DNA from: Marinibacterium sp.
GTDB taxonomy: Bacteria > Pseudomonadota > Alphaproteobacteria > Rhodobacterales > Rhodobacteraceae
Assembly (NCBI GenBank): GCA_017643305.1
Contig: JAEPNQ010000013.1
Span: 1 to 62,028 of the forward strand
DNA: 62,028 nt
Reading direction: 5' to 3'
In this document: positions 28,515 through 37,778 of the stretch, piece after piece
Numbering within the stretch: the stretch's first letter is position 1
Layout: every line of letters starts with the position of its first letter
Position numbers and translations under genes: made by a program
Notes under the pieces: generated by a model
Seen by the model: the letters and a program-made list of their open reading frames with translations, nothing else
Databases searched by the model: none
Told to the model about the DNA's origin: nothing

Positions 28515-29006
28515 ATGCTGCGCCATTTCATTCTGACGTTTGCCATGGCTGGGCTGACGACCGGCCTTGCCGCTGCACAGGACCTGCGCGATTTCGGCTT
28601 TACCGAAGGCTGGAACATCATGGTGGATCCACAGATGGGCAACGGGTGTCTAATCCAGCGGATCGTCAGCGAAAACAGTGTGGTGCGCATCAGCTACGAT
28701 GCCACCAGCACGCGCGGCGATGTCACCGTATTTGACCGCAAATGGGGCCAGATCCGGAGCGGCCAGACCTACCCGGTGCGCTTTGATCTGGATGGTCAAA
28801 GCTATGAGGCGACGGCCACGGGGTTTCAGCTGGGTAATGTGCCGGGCGCCGGGATCTTTTTCACCGATCGTGCGTTTCTGGATGACATTGCGAAGAAGCG
28901 GGTGATTAGCATTTATGGCCAGAACGGCCATGTGATGGATATAAACCTGCATGGGTCAGCCAACGCTTTGAAACACGCCAGGGACTGTCAGGCGCAGCAG
29001 GGTTAG
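28515..29006 (+). CDS. Small periplasmic protein of unknown function, intact copy
   Basis: The 163-residue protein has a signal peptide (residues 1 to about 22, ending GLAAAQ). The mature part includes GWNIMVDPQMGNGCLIQRIV and VRFDLDGQSYEATATGFQLG, with two cysteines (in GCLIQ and near the C-terminus, ARDCQAQQG) that could form a disulfide. A broken paralogue lies at 18305-18674. It starts 3 bp after the quinone oxidoreductase stop, so it belongs to that operon. Function unknown. Confidence 0.75.
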   Translation: MLRHFILTFAMAGLTTGLAAAQDLRDFGFTEGWNIMVDPQMGNGCLIQRIVSENSVVRISYDATSTRGDVTVFDRKWGQIRSGQTYPVRFDLDGQSYEATATGFQLGNVPGAGIFFTDRAFLDDIAKKRVISIYGQNGHVMDINLHGSANALKHARDCQAQQG

Positions 29007-29009
29007 GTC

Positions 29010-29023
29010 AGGGCGCGCGCCCT
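29010..29023. terminator. Palindrome between convergent genes, possible bidirectional terminator
   Basis: AGGGCGCGCGCCCT is a perfect 14-base palindrome in the 26-base gap between the converging 163-residue protein gene and gshA. It lacks clear T tracts, so the terminator role is a guess from position. Confidence 0.3.
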
Positions 29024-29032
29024 GCAAAGGGT

Positions 29033-30403
29033 TTAGTAGCTGAATGCGCCGTAGATGCGAGACAGGTCCCCGTCCCACGCCCCATTGTAACAGTCCAGCA
29101 GTTCATCGGCCGGCGAATGGCCGGTCTCGATGCTGTCTTTCAGCGCGTTCAGGAAATGGGTTTCGTCGGGGATAAGGCCACCAGCGCCGGGACGCGCACG
29201 GGCTTTCAGCCCGGCTTCAGACATCGCGACAGCCTCACGCACCAGATCGATCATCGACAGATTTCCGACCTTGGCCGCCATGCCATCCAGGCTGGCCGCA
29301 ACCCGCAAGGCTTCGCGCGTTTCAGTGTCCCAGCCTTTGACCATATCCCAAGCAGCATCCAGTGCTGTCTGGTCATAGGTCAGCCCAACCCAAAACGCTG
29401 GAAGAGCACACAGACGCCGCCACGGGCCCCCATCCGCGCCGCGCATTTCAATGAACTTCTTAACGCGCGCCTCAGGGAACAGCGTTGTCAGGTGATCGGC
29501 CCAGTCGCTCAGCGTCGGGGTTTCCCCTGGCAGCGCGGGCAGCTCCCTTTTCAGGAAATCGCGGAATGACTGGCCCAGCGCATCGATGTATTCCCCATCG
29601 CGGTATACAAAATACATTGGCACATCGAGCGCGTATTCCACCCATCGGTCGAACCCGAAACCTTCATCGAACACGAACGGCACCATGCCCGTACGAGCCG
29701 CGTCCAGATCGCGCCAGACCCGGGCCCTCCAGCTTTTGTGCCCGTTTGGTTTGCCTTCGAAGAAAGGGGAGTTGGAAAACAGGGCAGTGGCAATCGGCTG
29801 CATGGCTATTGCGACGCGCATCTTCTTGACCATGTCCGCCTCAGACGAGAAATCGAGGTTGACCTGCACCGTGCAGGTCCGGCGCATCATAACGCGGCCC
29901 ATGGTGCCGACCTTTTGCATGTAGCTGTCCATAAGCTTGTAGCGGCCCTTGGGCATCATCGGCATGTCTTCGTGGGTCCATTCCGGCGCCGCGCCCAGCC
30001 CGATGAAACCCACGCCGATCCGGTCGGCAATGTTTTTAACGTCGGCCAGGTGTGCGTTCACCTCGTCACAAGTTTCGTGAATGGTTTCCAGCGGCGCACC
30101 ACTCAACTCCAACTGCCCACCGGGTTCGAGCGAGATGTTTGCGCCATCCTTGGTCAGCCCGATCAGGTTGCCGCCTTCTTCCAGTGGCGCCCAGCCGTGC
30201 CCGTCACGCAGCCCTTCCAGGATTGCCAGAATGGACCGTTCGCCCGCGTAGGGCAGCGGGCGGTGTGTGTCTTTGCAATAGCCAAATTTTTCGTGCTCGG
30301 TGCCGATACGCCAGTCTTCGCGCGGCTTGCAGCCAGCGGCCAGATACTCGGCCAATTGTTCATAGTGCTCAATCGGACCGCCGCCGGATTGGGGAATAGA
30401 CAT
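29033..30403 (-). CDS. gshA: Glutamate-cysteine ligase, plant/alphaproteobacterial type
   Basis: The 456-residue enzyme has the motifs of the GCS2 plant-type family: WRIGTEHEKFGY near residue 37, ISLEPGGQLELSGAP near 110, and RTCTVQVNLDFSSEADMV near 175. It makes gamma-glutamylcysteine in glutathione synthesis. The start follows CGGAGCC. Upstream on the same strand lie the 175-residue membrane protein and rsmE, 60 bp away, possibly on the same transcript. Confidence 0.94.
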   Translation of the reverse strand: MSIPQSGGGPIEHYEQLAEYLAAGCKPREDWRIGTEHEKFGYCKDTHRPLPYAGERSILAILEGLRDGHGWAPLEEGGNLIGLTKDGANISLEPGGQLELSGAPLETIHETCDEVNAHLADVKNIADRIGVGFIGLGAAPEWTHEDMPMMPKGRYKLMDSYMQKVGTMGRVMMRRTCTVQVNLDFSSEADMVKKMRVAIAMQPIATALFSNSPFFEGKPNGHKSWRARVWRDLDAARTGMVPFVFDEGFGFDRWVEYALDVPMYFVYRDGEYIDALGQSFRDFLKRELPALPGETPTLSDWADHLTTLFPEARVKKFIEMRGADGGPWRRLCALPAFWVGLTYDQTALDAAWDMVKGWDTETREALRVAASLDGMAAKVGNLSMIDLVREAVAMSEAGLKARARPGAGGLIPDETHFLNALKDSIETGHSPADELLDCYNGAWDGDLSRIYGAFSY

Positions 30404-30463
30404 GGCAAGGCTCCGATGGTTGACCCGTTTCGTGCTCAGAGGTGCGATGAAATGCAGGGGGTG

Positions 30464-30991
30464 TCAATGCAGGCGCATGTGCACTGGCTGATGGGAAGAC
30501 TTTTGCCAGAGCACAACGGATGTGCGGGAGGTGCTATTGAGCTCCGTCAACATTCTGCCGGTTCGTAGGCTGGGAAGGGCGGCAAATGTATCGAACAGAA
30601 CATCAGCACCGGCGGCGTTCACGGGAATATGCAACGGGTCAGAGCCGGGTTGGTCCAGTACCCAATGCGCAGGCTGCGCCGCACGGTCAAGGCTGAGCCG
30701 GGTCAGTTCCGACAATGCCACGGCCCCACCGGTGAGCGGCCCGAAATAGGCAATTTGCCCTTCGTCCACCTTCACGACACCGGGGCCACGCCCGGTCTGA
30801 CCGAACCGCAAACGCCGCAGGCCCACCACCGCCAGCGCAAAGCCTGCTGCGATCAACAGCCAACCGATCCATCCCAAAAGACCCTTGGGGCCAAGCACCC
30901 AGTAAAGCCCCAGTAAAATGGCCGCCGCTGCCACCAGCAATTCGCGTATACGCCACAGGTGTGCCTGTGCTTCGGGTCGGATGAAGCTCAT
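30464..30991 (-). CDS. Membrane protein of unknown function with a soluble beta-rich C-terminus
   Basis: The 175-residue protein has two hydrophobic segments (about residues 17-33 and 37-58) followed by a soluble domain containing VVKVDEGQIAYFGPLTGGAVALSEL, which may fold like a PH-type barrel. It overlaps rsmE by 4 bp. Function unknown. Confidence 0.75.
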   Translation of the reverse strand: MSFIRPEAQAHLWRIRELLVAAAAILLGLYWVLGPKGLLGWIGWLLIAAGFALAVVGLRRLRFGQTGRGPGVVKVDEGQIAYFGPLTGGAVALSELTRLSLDRAAQPAHWVLDQPGSDPLHIPVNAAGADVLFDTFAALPSLRTGRMLTELNSTSRTSVVLWQKSSHQPVHMRLH

Positions 30992-31707
30992 CGCCAGTCC
31001 CCCAGCGCCTGCTGCCAGAGCGTCAGTGCGGCGACCGCTGCCGTATCCGCACGCAAGACCCGTGGGCCCAGGCTTACAGGGTGCGCTTGCGGCAGGGCGT
31101 TCAGGCGCATACGTTCAGCCTGCGAAAACCCGCCCTCAGGGCCGATCAGGACGGCCCAGGGCCCACGTTCGCCGGTTATTTGTGGGCCTTGCCCGGCAAG
31201 TTCTTCGTCGCAGAACAGGATGTGTCTGCCTTGCGGCCAGTCGGCCAGCACCCTGTCCAGCCTTTGCAACGCGCAAACCTCTGGCACATAGGTGCCGCCG
31301 CATTGTTCGGCGGCTTCCACGGCATGGGCCTGCAGCCGGTCCTGCCGGATGCGTTCAGGATTGGTGAATGCAGTCTGCACGGGCAAGATGCGCGCAGCGC
31401 CCATTTCAGCCGCTTTTTCGACGATGAAATCGGTGCGTGCCTTCTTGATCGGGGCAAACAGTAACCACAGGTCGGGCGGCATCTGCAAAGGCCGGGTCTG
31501 GGCGGTGACAGCCAGCGTCCCGCCACGCTTGCCTGCATTGGCGACATCGGCGGACCATTCGCCATCCTGACCGTTGAACAGCAGCACCGGATCGCCCGCC
31601 GTCAGGCGCATAACGCCAAATAGGTAATGCGCTTGGTCGCGCGACAGCGGAACCGATTGCCCGGCCGCCAGCGGATGATCTACAAAGAGTCGGATTTTCC
31701 CAGCCAT
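30988..31707 (-). CDS. rsmE: 16S rRNA (uracil-1498-N3)-methyltransferase
   Basis: I use ATG 31707 (239 residues, MAGKIRLFVDHPLAAGQ). The N-terminal PUA-like domain contains HYLFGVMRLTAGD near residue 31; the C-terminal SPOUT methyltransferase domain contains LIGPEGGFSQAE near 185 and LGPRVLRADTA near 212, which form the trefoil knot and SAM site. The start lies only 11 bases from the divergent ubiA start, and no Shine-Dalgarno is visible, so the mRNA may be leaderless. Confidence 0.93.
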   Translation of the reverse strand: MAGKIRLFVDHPLAAGQSVPLSRDQAHYLFGVMRLTAGDPVLLFNGQDGEWSADVANAGKRGGTLAVTAQTRPLQMPPDLWLLFAPIKKARTDFIVEKAAEMGAARILPVQTAFTNPERIRQDRLQAHAVEAAEQCGGTYVPEVCALQRLDRVLADWPQGRHILFCDEELAGQGPQITGERGPWAVLIGPEGGFSQAERMRLNALPQAHPVSLGPRVLRADTAAVAALTLWQQALGDWR

Positions 31708-31718
31708 GGACCATAGAT

Positions 31719-32681
31719 ATGCAAGGCAGCTCCCCGACACCAGATGGACAGGTGTCTGATGCCGTAGACGGCAACTGGGTGGACCGTTGGGCCCCTGCTC
31801 CGATGCGCCCCTATCTACGGCTCAGCCGGGCCGATCGGCCCATCGGGACGTGGCTGCTGCTGATCCCCTGTTGGTGGGGGTTGGCCTTGGCCACCTTGTG
31901 GGACCAGTCCCCGCGTTGGGAAGATGCGTGGATCGCAATTGGCTGCGCCTTGGGCGCGTGGTTGATGCGTGGTGCGGGCTGTACGTGGAACGACATCGCC
32001 GATCGGGAATATGACGCGCAGGTTGAGCGCACGCGGTCCCGTCCGATCCCGTCTGGACAGATCAGTGTGCGGCAGGCTTTTGTCTGGATGGTTGCGCAGG
32101 CGCTGCTGGCCTTTGGGATCCTGCTGACATTTCATTGGGTGGCGATCCTGCTGGGCATTGGGTCACTGGTATTGGTGGCGATCTATCCGTTTGCCAAGCG
32201 GTTCACATGGTGGCCGCAGGTGTTTCTGGGGCTGGCGTTCAACTGGGGCGCTTTGCTGGCCTGGGCCGCGCATACTGGTGACGTGCAGTCGCCTGCCATC
32301 CTGCTGTATTTGGCAGGGATCGTTTGGACCTTGTTCTACGACACAATCTATGCCCATCAAGACACAGAAGACGATGCACTTATCGGGGTCAAATCCACTG
32401 CCCGGCTGTTTGGAGATGCCTCAGCCAGTTGGCTAAAATACTTTATCATCGGGACTGTTGCGCTGATGGCTATGGCGATCATTCAAGCAGGCATGCCGCG
32501 TAGCAATATCATGGCGCTGGTGCTGGCCCTGGCCGGGCCGTGGGCGATGGGGTGGCACATGACATGGCAATTGCGCGGGTTCGACCCGTCTGACGGAGCC
32601 AAAATGCTCCAATTATTTCGTGCGAACCGGGATACTGGCCTTATTCCGCTCATCTGCCTTGTTATCGCGTTGCTGGTCTGA
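31719..32681 (+). CDS. ubiA: 4-hydroxybenzoate octaprenyltransferase
   Basis: The 320-residue membrane prenyltransferase has the two Asp-rich motifs: CTWNDIADREYDAQVERT near residue 91 and YDTIYAHQDTEDDALIG near 208. It attaches the polyprenyl chain to 4-hydroxybenzoate in ubiquinone synthesis. It is divergent from rsmE with almost no space between starts. No Shine-Dalgarno precedes ATG 31719, so a leaderless transcript is possible. It precedes an OmpA-family gene. Confidence 0.94.
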   Translation: MQGSSPTPDGQVSDAVDGNWVDRWAPAPMRPYLRLSRADRPIGTWLLLIPCWWGLALATLWDQSPRWEDAWIAIGCALGAWLMRGAGCTWNDIADREYDAQVERTRSRPIPSGQISVRQAFVWMVAQALLAFGILLTFHWVAILLGIGSLVLVAIYPFAKRFTWWPQVFLGLAFNWGALLAWAAHTGDVQSPAILLYLAGIVWTLFYDTIYAHQDTEDDALIGVKSTARLFGDASASWLKYFIIGTVALMAMAIIQAGMPRSNIMALVLALAGPWAMGWHMTWQLRGFDPSDGAKMLQLFRANRDTGLIPLICLVIALLV

Positions 32682-32738
32682 TTGAACCCATGCAAAGGCG
32701 AACGTAAAAAAGACCATCGGGGCAAACTAGCAAAGATC

Positions 32739-34682
32739 ATGCGGCTATCCTCTTTTTTGCCAGTTTCGGCGGCCTTCCTTCTGGCGGCTGCACTATGCCT
32801 CGTTGCGGCGCGCTTTGCGGCCATGGCTGTCGAAGACAGTTCTGAAATCGCTGTGCGCCGGGCGCTGGACGAAAATGACCTGCTGTGGGTCGAAGTGGGC
32901 GCAGACGGGCTGCAGGTGATCTTAAGCGGTGTCGCCCCGACCGAAGCCCAGCGGTTCAACGCGGTCAGCGTTGTTGGTGGGCAGGTGGATGCCGCCCGCA
33001 TTCTGGACCAGATGGAGGTGGAAGCCACGGCTGCCATCGCGCCTCCCCGCTTTTCTGCCGAAATCCTGCGTAATGACAGCGGCATTTCAATCATCGGTCT
33101 GATTCCGCGCGTCACTGATCGGGAGGGGTTGATTGCCGAAGTGCGCCGCCGGACCGGGGAAGATCGGGTGGCTGACTTGCTAGAATCGGCTGATTACCCC
33201 TTGCCTCGCGGGTGGGAAGACGCTCTGGGCTTTGCCGTGACGGTTCTGAGCCGATTGCCGCGGTCGAAGATTTCCGTGGATGCGGGCCAGATTGAAATCA
33301 CCGCCATTTCTGAAAGCGCGGAAGAGAAACGCGAGCTGGAAACTGAACTGGAACGTGCGGTTCCGCCGGGTTTGAACATGGTCCTGAAAATCGCGGCTCC
33401 GCGCCCGGTGATCACGCCATTTACCCTGCGGTTCCTGATCGAAGACGGTCAGGGCCAGTTTGATGCCTGTTCCGCCGATACCGAAGACACCGCCAATCGT
33501 ATCCTGACAGCAGCCCGCGACGCGGCGCGTCTGACAGGGCCGGAAACCTGTACCGTGGGCATGGGTGTGCCCAGCCCGCATTGGGGCACCGCTGCTGAAA
33601 TGGGAATCTCAGCACTGGCCCGGTTGGGGCAAGGCACCGTGACCTATGCCGATGCGGACGTGACGTTGGTCGCCGCCACTGGCACGGATCAGGCGCTGTT
33701 TGACCGGATCGTAGGCGAACTGGAGGCGGATTTGCCAGAAGTGTTCGCGCTACATGCGATCCTGCCACAGCCCGAGGCGGGTGGTGACGAATTACCGGCG
33801 GAATTTGTTGCCACGCTTAGCCCCGAGGGGTTGGTGCAGCTGCGTGGGCGGCTGAGTGATGAAACCCTGCGCAACATGGCAGACAGTTTCGCCAAATCCG
33901 CTTTTGGATCTGAAAACGTTTATACGGCTGCGCGCGTCGTCGAAAACATGCCGGAAAGCTGGCCAAAGCGGGTTCTGGTCGGGTTGGAGGCGTTAGCGTA
34001 TCTTAACAACGGGTCTGTCACGGTATCCCCCGATCAGGTACTGGTGCGGGGTGTCACACAGCGCGAAGGCGCCCGTGCCGCCGTGGCCGGGTTGCTGTCG
34101 GGAAAGCTGGGCGACGGGGTGCTCTACAGTCTTGACATCACCTATCGCGCGCCGCCGCCACCGGAAAAAATCAAGCCGACGCCGGAAGAATGCCAGGAAC
34201 AGCTGCAGGCGGTGCAAACCGGTGCCAAGATTGCGTTTGAACCGGGGTCGGCCACAATTGCCGAAGACTCGCTTGGTGTGATGAACCGGATTGCTGACAT
34301 CCTGAAGGACTGTGGCGAGATCCTTTTGGAAATTCAGGGTCATACCGACAGCCAGGGGCGTGAAAGCATGAACCTGGAGCTGAGCCAGGCGCGCGCGAAT
34401 TCGGTCCTGAACGAACTGATCGCGCGCCGGGTTCTAACGGCCAGCTATGAGGCGCGCGGCTATGGCGAAACCCAGCCCATCGCTGACAACAAGACCGAAG
34501 CAGGCCGCGAAGCCAACCGTCGGATCGAATTTCACCTGATCTTGCCGGAACAGTCGGCCGAACAGGAAACCACGCTTGAACAAGCGGCGTCAGCTGATCA
34601 AGACACAGACGCGCAGACAGAAGAAAACGCAGGACAGCAAGACAGCGACGCGGCGGAGGAAAACACCGATGAACAGAACTGA
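32739..34682 (+). CDS. OmpA-family protein with BON-like repeats
   Basis: I use ATG 32739 (647 residues); a TTG at 32682 also opens the frame but adds no signal sequence. Residues 1-31 are a signal peptide or anchor (LPVSAAFLLAAALCLVAARFA). The middle region has several weak alpha/beta repeats resembling BON domains (for example EVGADGLQVILSGVAPTEAQ near 50 and LSPEGLVQLRGRLSDETL near 363). The OmpA C-terminal peptidoglycan-binding domain (about 500-610) has GHTDSQG near 540 and an R-x-x-x-I/V pattern later (EANRRIEFHL). The end is an acidic, Gln- and Asp-rich tail. It probably tethers the envelope to peptidoglycan. Confidence 0.85.
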   Translation: MRLSSFLPVSAAFLLAAALCLVAARFAAMAVEDSSEIAVRRALDENDLLWVEVGADGLQVILSGVAPTEAQRFNAVSVVGGQVDAARILDQMEVEATAAIAPPRFSAEILRNDSGISIIGLIPRVTDREGLIAEVRRRTGEDRVADLLESADYPLPRGWEDALGFAVTVLSRLPRSKISVDAGQIEITAISESAEEKRELETELERAVPPGLNMVLKIAAPRPVITPFTLRFLIEDGQGQFDACSADTEDTANRILTAARDAARLTGPETCTVGMGVPSPHWGTAAEMGISALARLGQGTVTYADADVTLVAATGTDQALFDRIVGELEADLPEVFALHAILPQPEAGGDELPAEFVATLSPEGLVQLRGRLSDETLRNMADSFAKSAFGSENVYTAARVVENMPESWPKRVLVGLEALAYLNNGSVTVSPDQVLVRGVTQREGARAAVAGLLSGKLGDGVLYSLDITYRAPPPPEKIKPTPEECQEQLQAVQTGAKIAFEPGSATIAEDSLGVMNRIADILKDCGEILLEIQGHTDSQGRESMNLELSQARANSVLNELIARRVLTASYEARGYGETQPIADNKTEAGREANRRIEFHLILPEQSAEQETTLEQAASADQDTDAQTEENAGQQDSDAAEENTDEQN

Positions 34683-34998
34683 GTTTATCATCTGGACCGC
34701 CGCCGTCCTATTCGTGGCCTTTGCGCTGGGTTGGTTTGCTAACTGGCTGATACACCGGTTCACCCGCGTCAGCGCTGGGGATATCGGAGAACTGGACCGG
34801 ATGAGCCAGGAGCTGCATGAAGCTGAAGAAACCCGCGATCAGGCAATTACCTATCTGCAGCAGCGCGAAGCCGAACTGACCAATCAACTAACGCAGGCCG
34901 AAGCCGAGCTGACAGCCGCCATGGAAGGCCTGCGCGATGCGCGACAGGAGGCGGAAGAGCTGCGCAGTTATGTGGAACGTCAGCAGGGCACAAGTTAA
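34669..34998 (+). CDS. Membrane-anchored coiled-coil protein of unknown function
   Basis: ATG 34669 overlaps the OmpA-family stop by 14 bp in another frame and gives 109 residues. Residues 7-28 form a membrane segment (IIWTAAVLFVAFALGWFANWL), followed by a charged coiled coil to about residue 105. Such small bitopic proteins often sit in envelope complexes. The overlap with the OmpA-family gene suggests a shared role. Confidence 0.75.
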   Translation: MNRTEFIIWTAAVLFVAFALGWFANWLIHRFTRVSAGDIGELDRMSQELHEAEETRDQAITYLQQREAELTNQLTQAEAELTAAMEGLRDARQEAEELRSYVERQQGTS

Positions 34999-35238
34999 TC
35001 CCTTTGCGTGAAACTGAGTTATCTGGTGCTGGCAGTGACAACATGCGCCTGAACTTTGGCCGCCACCGGGCCTGATCCGTCTTCTAATCATAGGCCCCGG
35101 GCTTTGGCGCTGCGCCATTCCAATCGTGCACATTCAACCTGTTTGGCCGCTGCGTGATCCAGCATTGGTTGGTCTTGTCTGCTATGAAACCGTGGGCGCC
35201 AGCTTGCGTTCCCGCTGACAAAGGCGCATGGCTGGGGG
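34999..35238. other. Gap with no supported gene
   Basis: This 240-bp gap between the coiled-coil gene and the EamA transporter holds no gene I can support. A minus-strand frame ending ARLEWRSAKARGL near 35088 looks mildly protein-like but is only the tail of a frame that otherwise runs antisense to the transporter. Confidence 0.4.
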
Positions 35239-36180
35239 ATGGCCACTTCGTTAACTTCGCATCGACCTTTGCTGGCGATTTCGCTGAAGCTGAGCGCCAT
35301 TTTCTTATTCGTGTCGATGGCCGCCATCGTCAAAGCAACCGCCGACCTTGTCCCGCCAGGTGAGGCGGTTTTCTTCCGTTCATTTTTTGCCATCCCGGTG
35401 ATTTTTGCTTGGCTGGCCATGCGGGGCGAACTGTCAGGTGGGCTGCGGGCCGACAAGCCGCTTCGGCATGTCTGGCGCGGCGTACTGGGGACAACGGCCA
35501 TGGGCCTGACATTCACCGGGCTTGGTCTGCTGCCATTGCCCGAGGTTACGGCAATCGGGTTTGCTACGCCAATCTTCACCCTGATCCTGGCGGCGGTGCT
35601 GCTGGGTGAACGTATTCGGATGGTGCGGATTTCTGCGGTGCTGACTGGGTTGGTCGGGGTCACGATCATGCTGTGGCCGCGTCTGTCGGGAACGGGCGAT
35701 TTGCAGGAAGGCGCGGCACTGGGCGCGCTGCTGATCTTGATCGCCACGATTGCTCGCGCCTTTGTGCAGGTCCAGATCCGCGTGCTGGTGCAAAGCGAAA
35801 GCACAGCGGCGATCGTGTTCTACTTCTCCGTCATCGCGTCTGTCGTGTCGTTGATGACCTTGCCATTCGGCTGGACGGTTCCGCCGTTATGGGCGTTGTT
35901 GTTGCTGGCCTCAACGGGGCTGTTTGGCGGGATCGCACAGATCCTTGTGACAGCGGCGTACCGATACGGGCCAGCCTCCATGCTGGCGCCTTATGACTAT
36001 TCGTCGATGATTTTCGCAGTGATCGTGGGTTACGTCTGGTTTGGAGAGCTTCCAACCATGGTCATTCTTGCTGGCGCGACGCTGGTGATTGCGGGGAATG
36101 CTTTGGTCATCCTGCGTGAACGGCAGCTGGGGTTGGACAGACGTAAGGCGCGGTCGGTGACCGACCCCAAAAGCAGCTAG
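35239..36180 (+). CDS. DMT-superfamily transporter (EamA family)
   Basis: The 313-residue protein has ten hydrophobic segments in two EamA repeats, with the usual GEAVFFRSFFAIPVIF in the second segment and the repeat boundary near residue 150. The substrate is unknown. It is not closely similar to the other EamA protein in this window at 23845-24765. Confidence 0.85.
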   Translation: MATSLTSHRPLLAISLKLSAIFLFVSMAAIVKATADLVPPGEAVFFRSFFAIPVIFAWLAMRGELSGGLRADKPLRHVWRGVLGTTAMGLTFTGLGLLPLPEVTAIGFATPIFTLILAAVLLGERIRMVRISAVLTGLVGVTIMLWPRLSGTGDLQEGAALGALLILIATIARAFVQVQIRVLVQSESTAAIVFYFSVIASVVSLMTLPFGWTVPPLWALLLLASTGLFGGIAQILVTAAYRYGPASMLAPYDYSSMIFAVIVGYVWFGELPTMVILAGATLVIAGNALVILRERQLGLDRRKARSVTDPKSS

Positions 36181-36212
36181 CCGCGTGGCGGCGATCTCAG
36201 CCGGGTGTCACA

Positions 36213-37778
36213 TCAGCGATTGCTGAGAACCGGGTCCAGCGTGACGGAATACAACTCCGTATCCGCGCGATCCATGAGGCGCACGGTCAGTTGTTGGGTT
36301 GCCCCGTCGATTTCGACCATGCCGAAGAACTGCAGTCCTGCGCTGGGTGGCAGGTTGAACTCGGCATTTCGCGGGGCTTTTACAAACTTCACCTCCGGCC
36401 CAAAGGTACCGTCCAGATCGTTCGGTCCGAACGTGCCTGCGTGCAGTGGGCCAGAAACGAACTCCCAGAACGGGTTGAAGTCCTGGAAAGTGGCCCTTTC
36501 GGGATTGTAGTAATGGGCGGCGGTGTAATGCACGTCGGCGGTGAACCAGACGGTGTTGTCGATCCCGGTGGTCTTGATGAACCGCAGCAGATCCGCGATC
36601 TCCAGCTCCCGCCCCTTGGCTGAACCATGGTCGCCGTTGGAAATGGCTTCGGCTCCTGCCTTGTCGCGCCAGTTGTCCCAGACGATCGGGCCGATGGGCA
36701 TGTCGGATGCGATCACCTTCCATGTTGCTTTTGAAGCAGACAGTGCACGTTTGAGCCAGGCCAGCTGCTGAGCGCCCAGAATGCGGCTTTGATCGGTGAT
36801 CTCTTCTTCCATCGACGGACCATTCGGGCCGCGATAGGACCGCAGATCCAGAAAGAACACATCCAGCATCGGGCCATACGAAATCTTGCGGTAAACACGG
36901 CTGGGTTCTTCGGGGGTGATCCGCAGAGGAGTCATCTCATGGAACGCCCGCCCGGCCCGCGACCGCAGCACATGCACGGATTTCTCGGTATAGCGGTCAT
37001 CGTTTGACAGGTCCTTGGCATCGGACCAATTATCAACGACTTCGTGGTCATCCCACTGGAAGAAGGTTGGGCAAACTGCGTTCATGGCCTGCACGTGCAT
37101 ATCCATGAGGTTGTATTTCCACTGGCCGCGGAACTCGTCCAGCGTTTCGGCAACCTTGCGCTTTTCGTCGATCAGCGTGGTGTTTTTCCAGATGGTCCGA
37201 CCGTCTTTCACGACCTCATCCTGCATTGGGCCATCGGCATAGATCGTGTCACCGGAATGCAGGAAGAAATCGGGCGCGTGTTTGGCTATGCTGGCATAGG
37301 TTAACATGCCGTCATCATCAATGCCCCAGCCCTGACCGGCGGTATCCCCGGACCAGACGAACTTCACCGAACGCCGTGCGGTCGGCGCGGTGCGAAACCG
37401 GCCAATGATCGGATCGGATTTGGCCTGCAAGTCATACAGGTCCTGCGCCACGAACCGGTAGAAGATGTCCTGATCCGAAGGCAGGCCCAGCGCCAGGCGC
37501 TTGACCGTGTAATCGCTGGCGGGCGTGGCGTCCATCGGTGCCAGCGCGATGGGGTTGGTAAAGCTTTCGGTTGTGGAGATTTCCATCATAACCTTGGAAG
37601 GTCGGTCGGTGCGGGACCAGATCATGCCGGAGGACGTGTCGACGTCGCCGGATTGTAGCCCATGCGAAAACACCGGGCGGCTGGACGCACGGCTAAGTGA
37701 AGGTATGGCCAGGCCTGCGGCAAACGCGGTACCACCAGCCAGAAGGGCGCGGCGGGATGGGCTGAGGAGTTTGGACAT
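36213..37778 (-). CDS. phoD: Alkaline phosphatase D family phosphodiesterase/phosphatase
   Basis: I use ATG 37778 (521 residues) with AGGAAA upstream. Residues 1-30 contain SRRALLAGGTAFAAG, a twin-arginine signal for folded export. The PhoD metallophosphatase domain has FSHGLQSGDVDTSSG near residue 38, WSGDTAGQGWGIDDDG near 138, and DHEVVDNW near 240, metal-binding segments. It probably acts in the periplasm to release phosphate from organic esters. It is convergent with the EamA gene. Confidence 0.92.
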   Translation of the reverse strand: MSKLLSPSRRALLAGGTAFAAGLAIPSLSRASSRPVFSHGLQSGDVDTSSGMIWSRTDRPSKVMMEISTTESFTNPIALAPMDATPASDYTVKRLALGLPSDQDIFYRFVAQDLYDLQAKSDPIIGRFRTAPTARRSVKFVWSGDTAGQGWGIDDDGMLTYASIAKHAPDFFLHSGDTIYADGPMQDEVVKDGRTIWKNTTLIDEKRKVAETLDEFRGQWKYNLMDMHVQAMNAVCPTFFQWDDHEVVDNWSDAKDLSNDDRYTEKSVHVLRSRAGRAFHEMTPLRITPEEPSRVYRKISYGPMLDVFFLDLRSYRGPNGPSMEEEITDQSRILGAQQLAWLKRALSASKATWKVIASDMPIGPIVWDNWRDKAGAEAISNGDHGSAKGRELEIADLLRFIKTTGIDNTVWFTADVHYTAAHYYNPERATFQDFNPFWEFVSGPLHAGTFGPNDLDGTFGPEVKFVKAPRNAEFNLPPSAGLQFFGMVEIDGATQQLTVRLMDRADTELYSVTLDPVLSNR

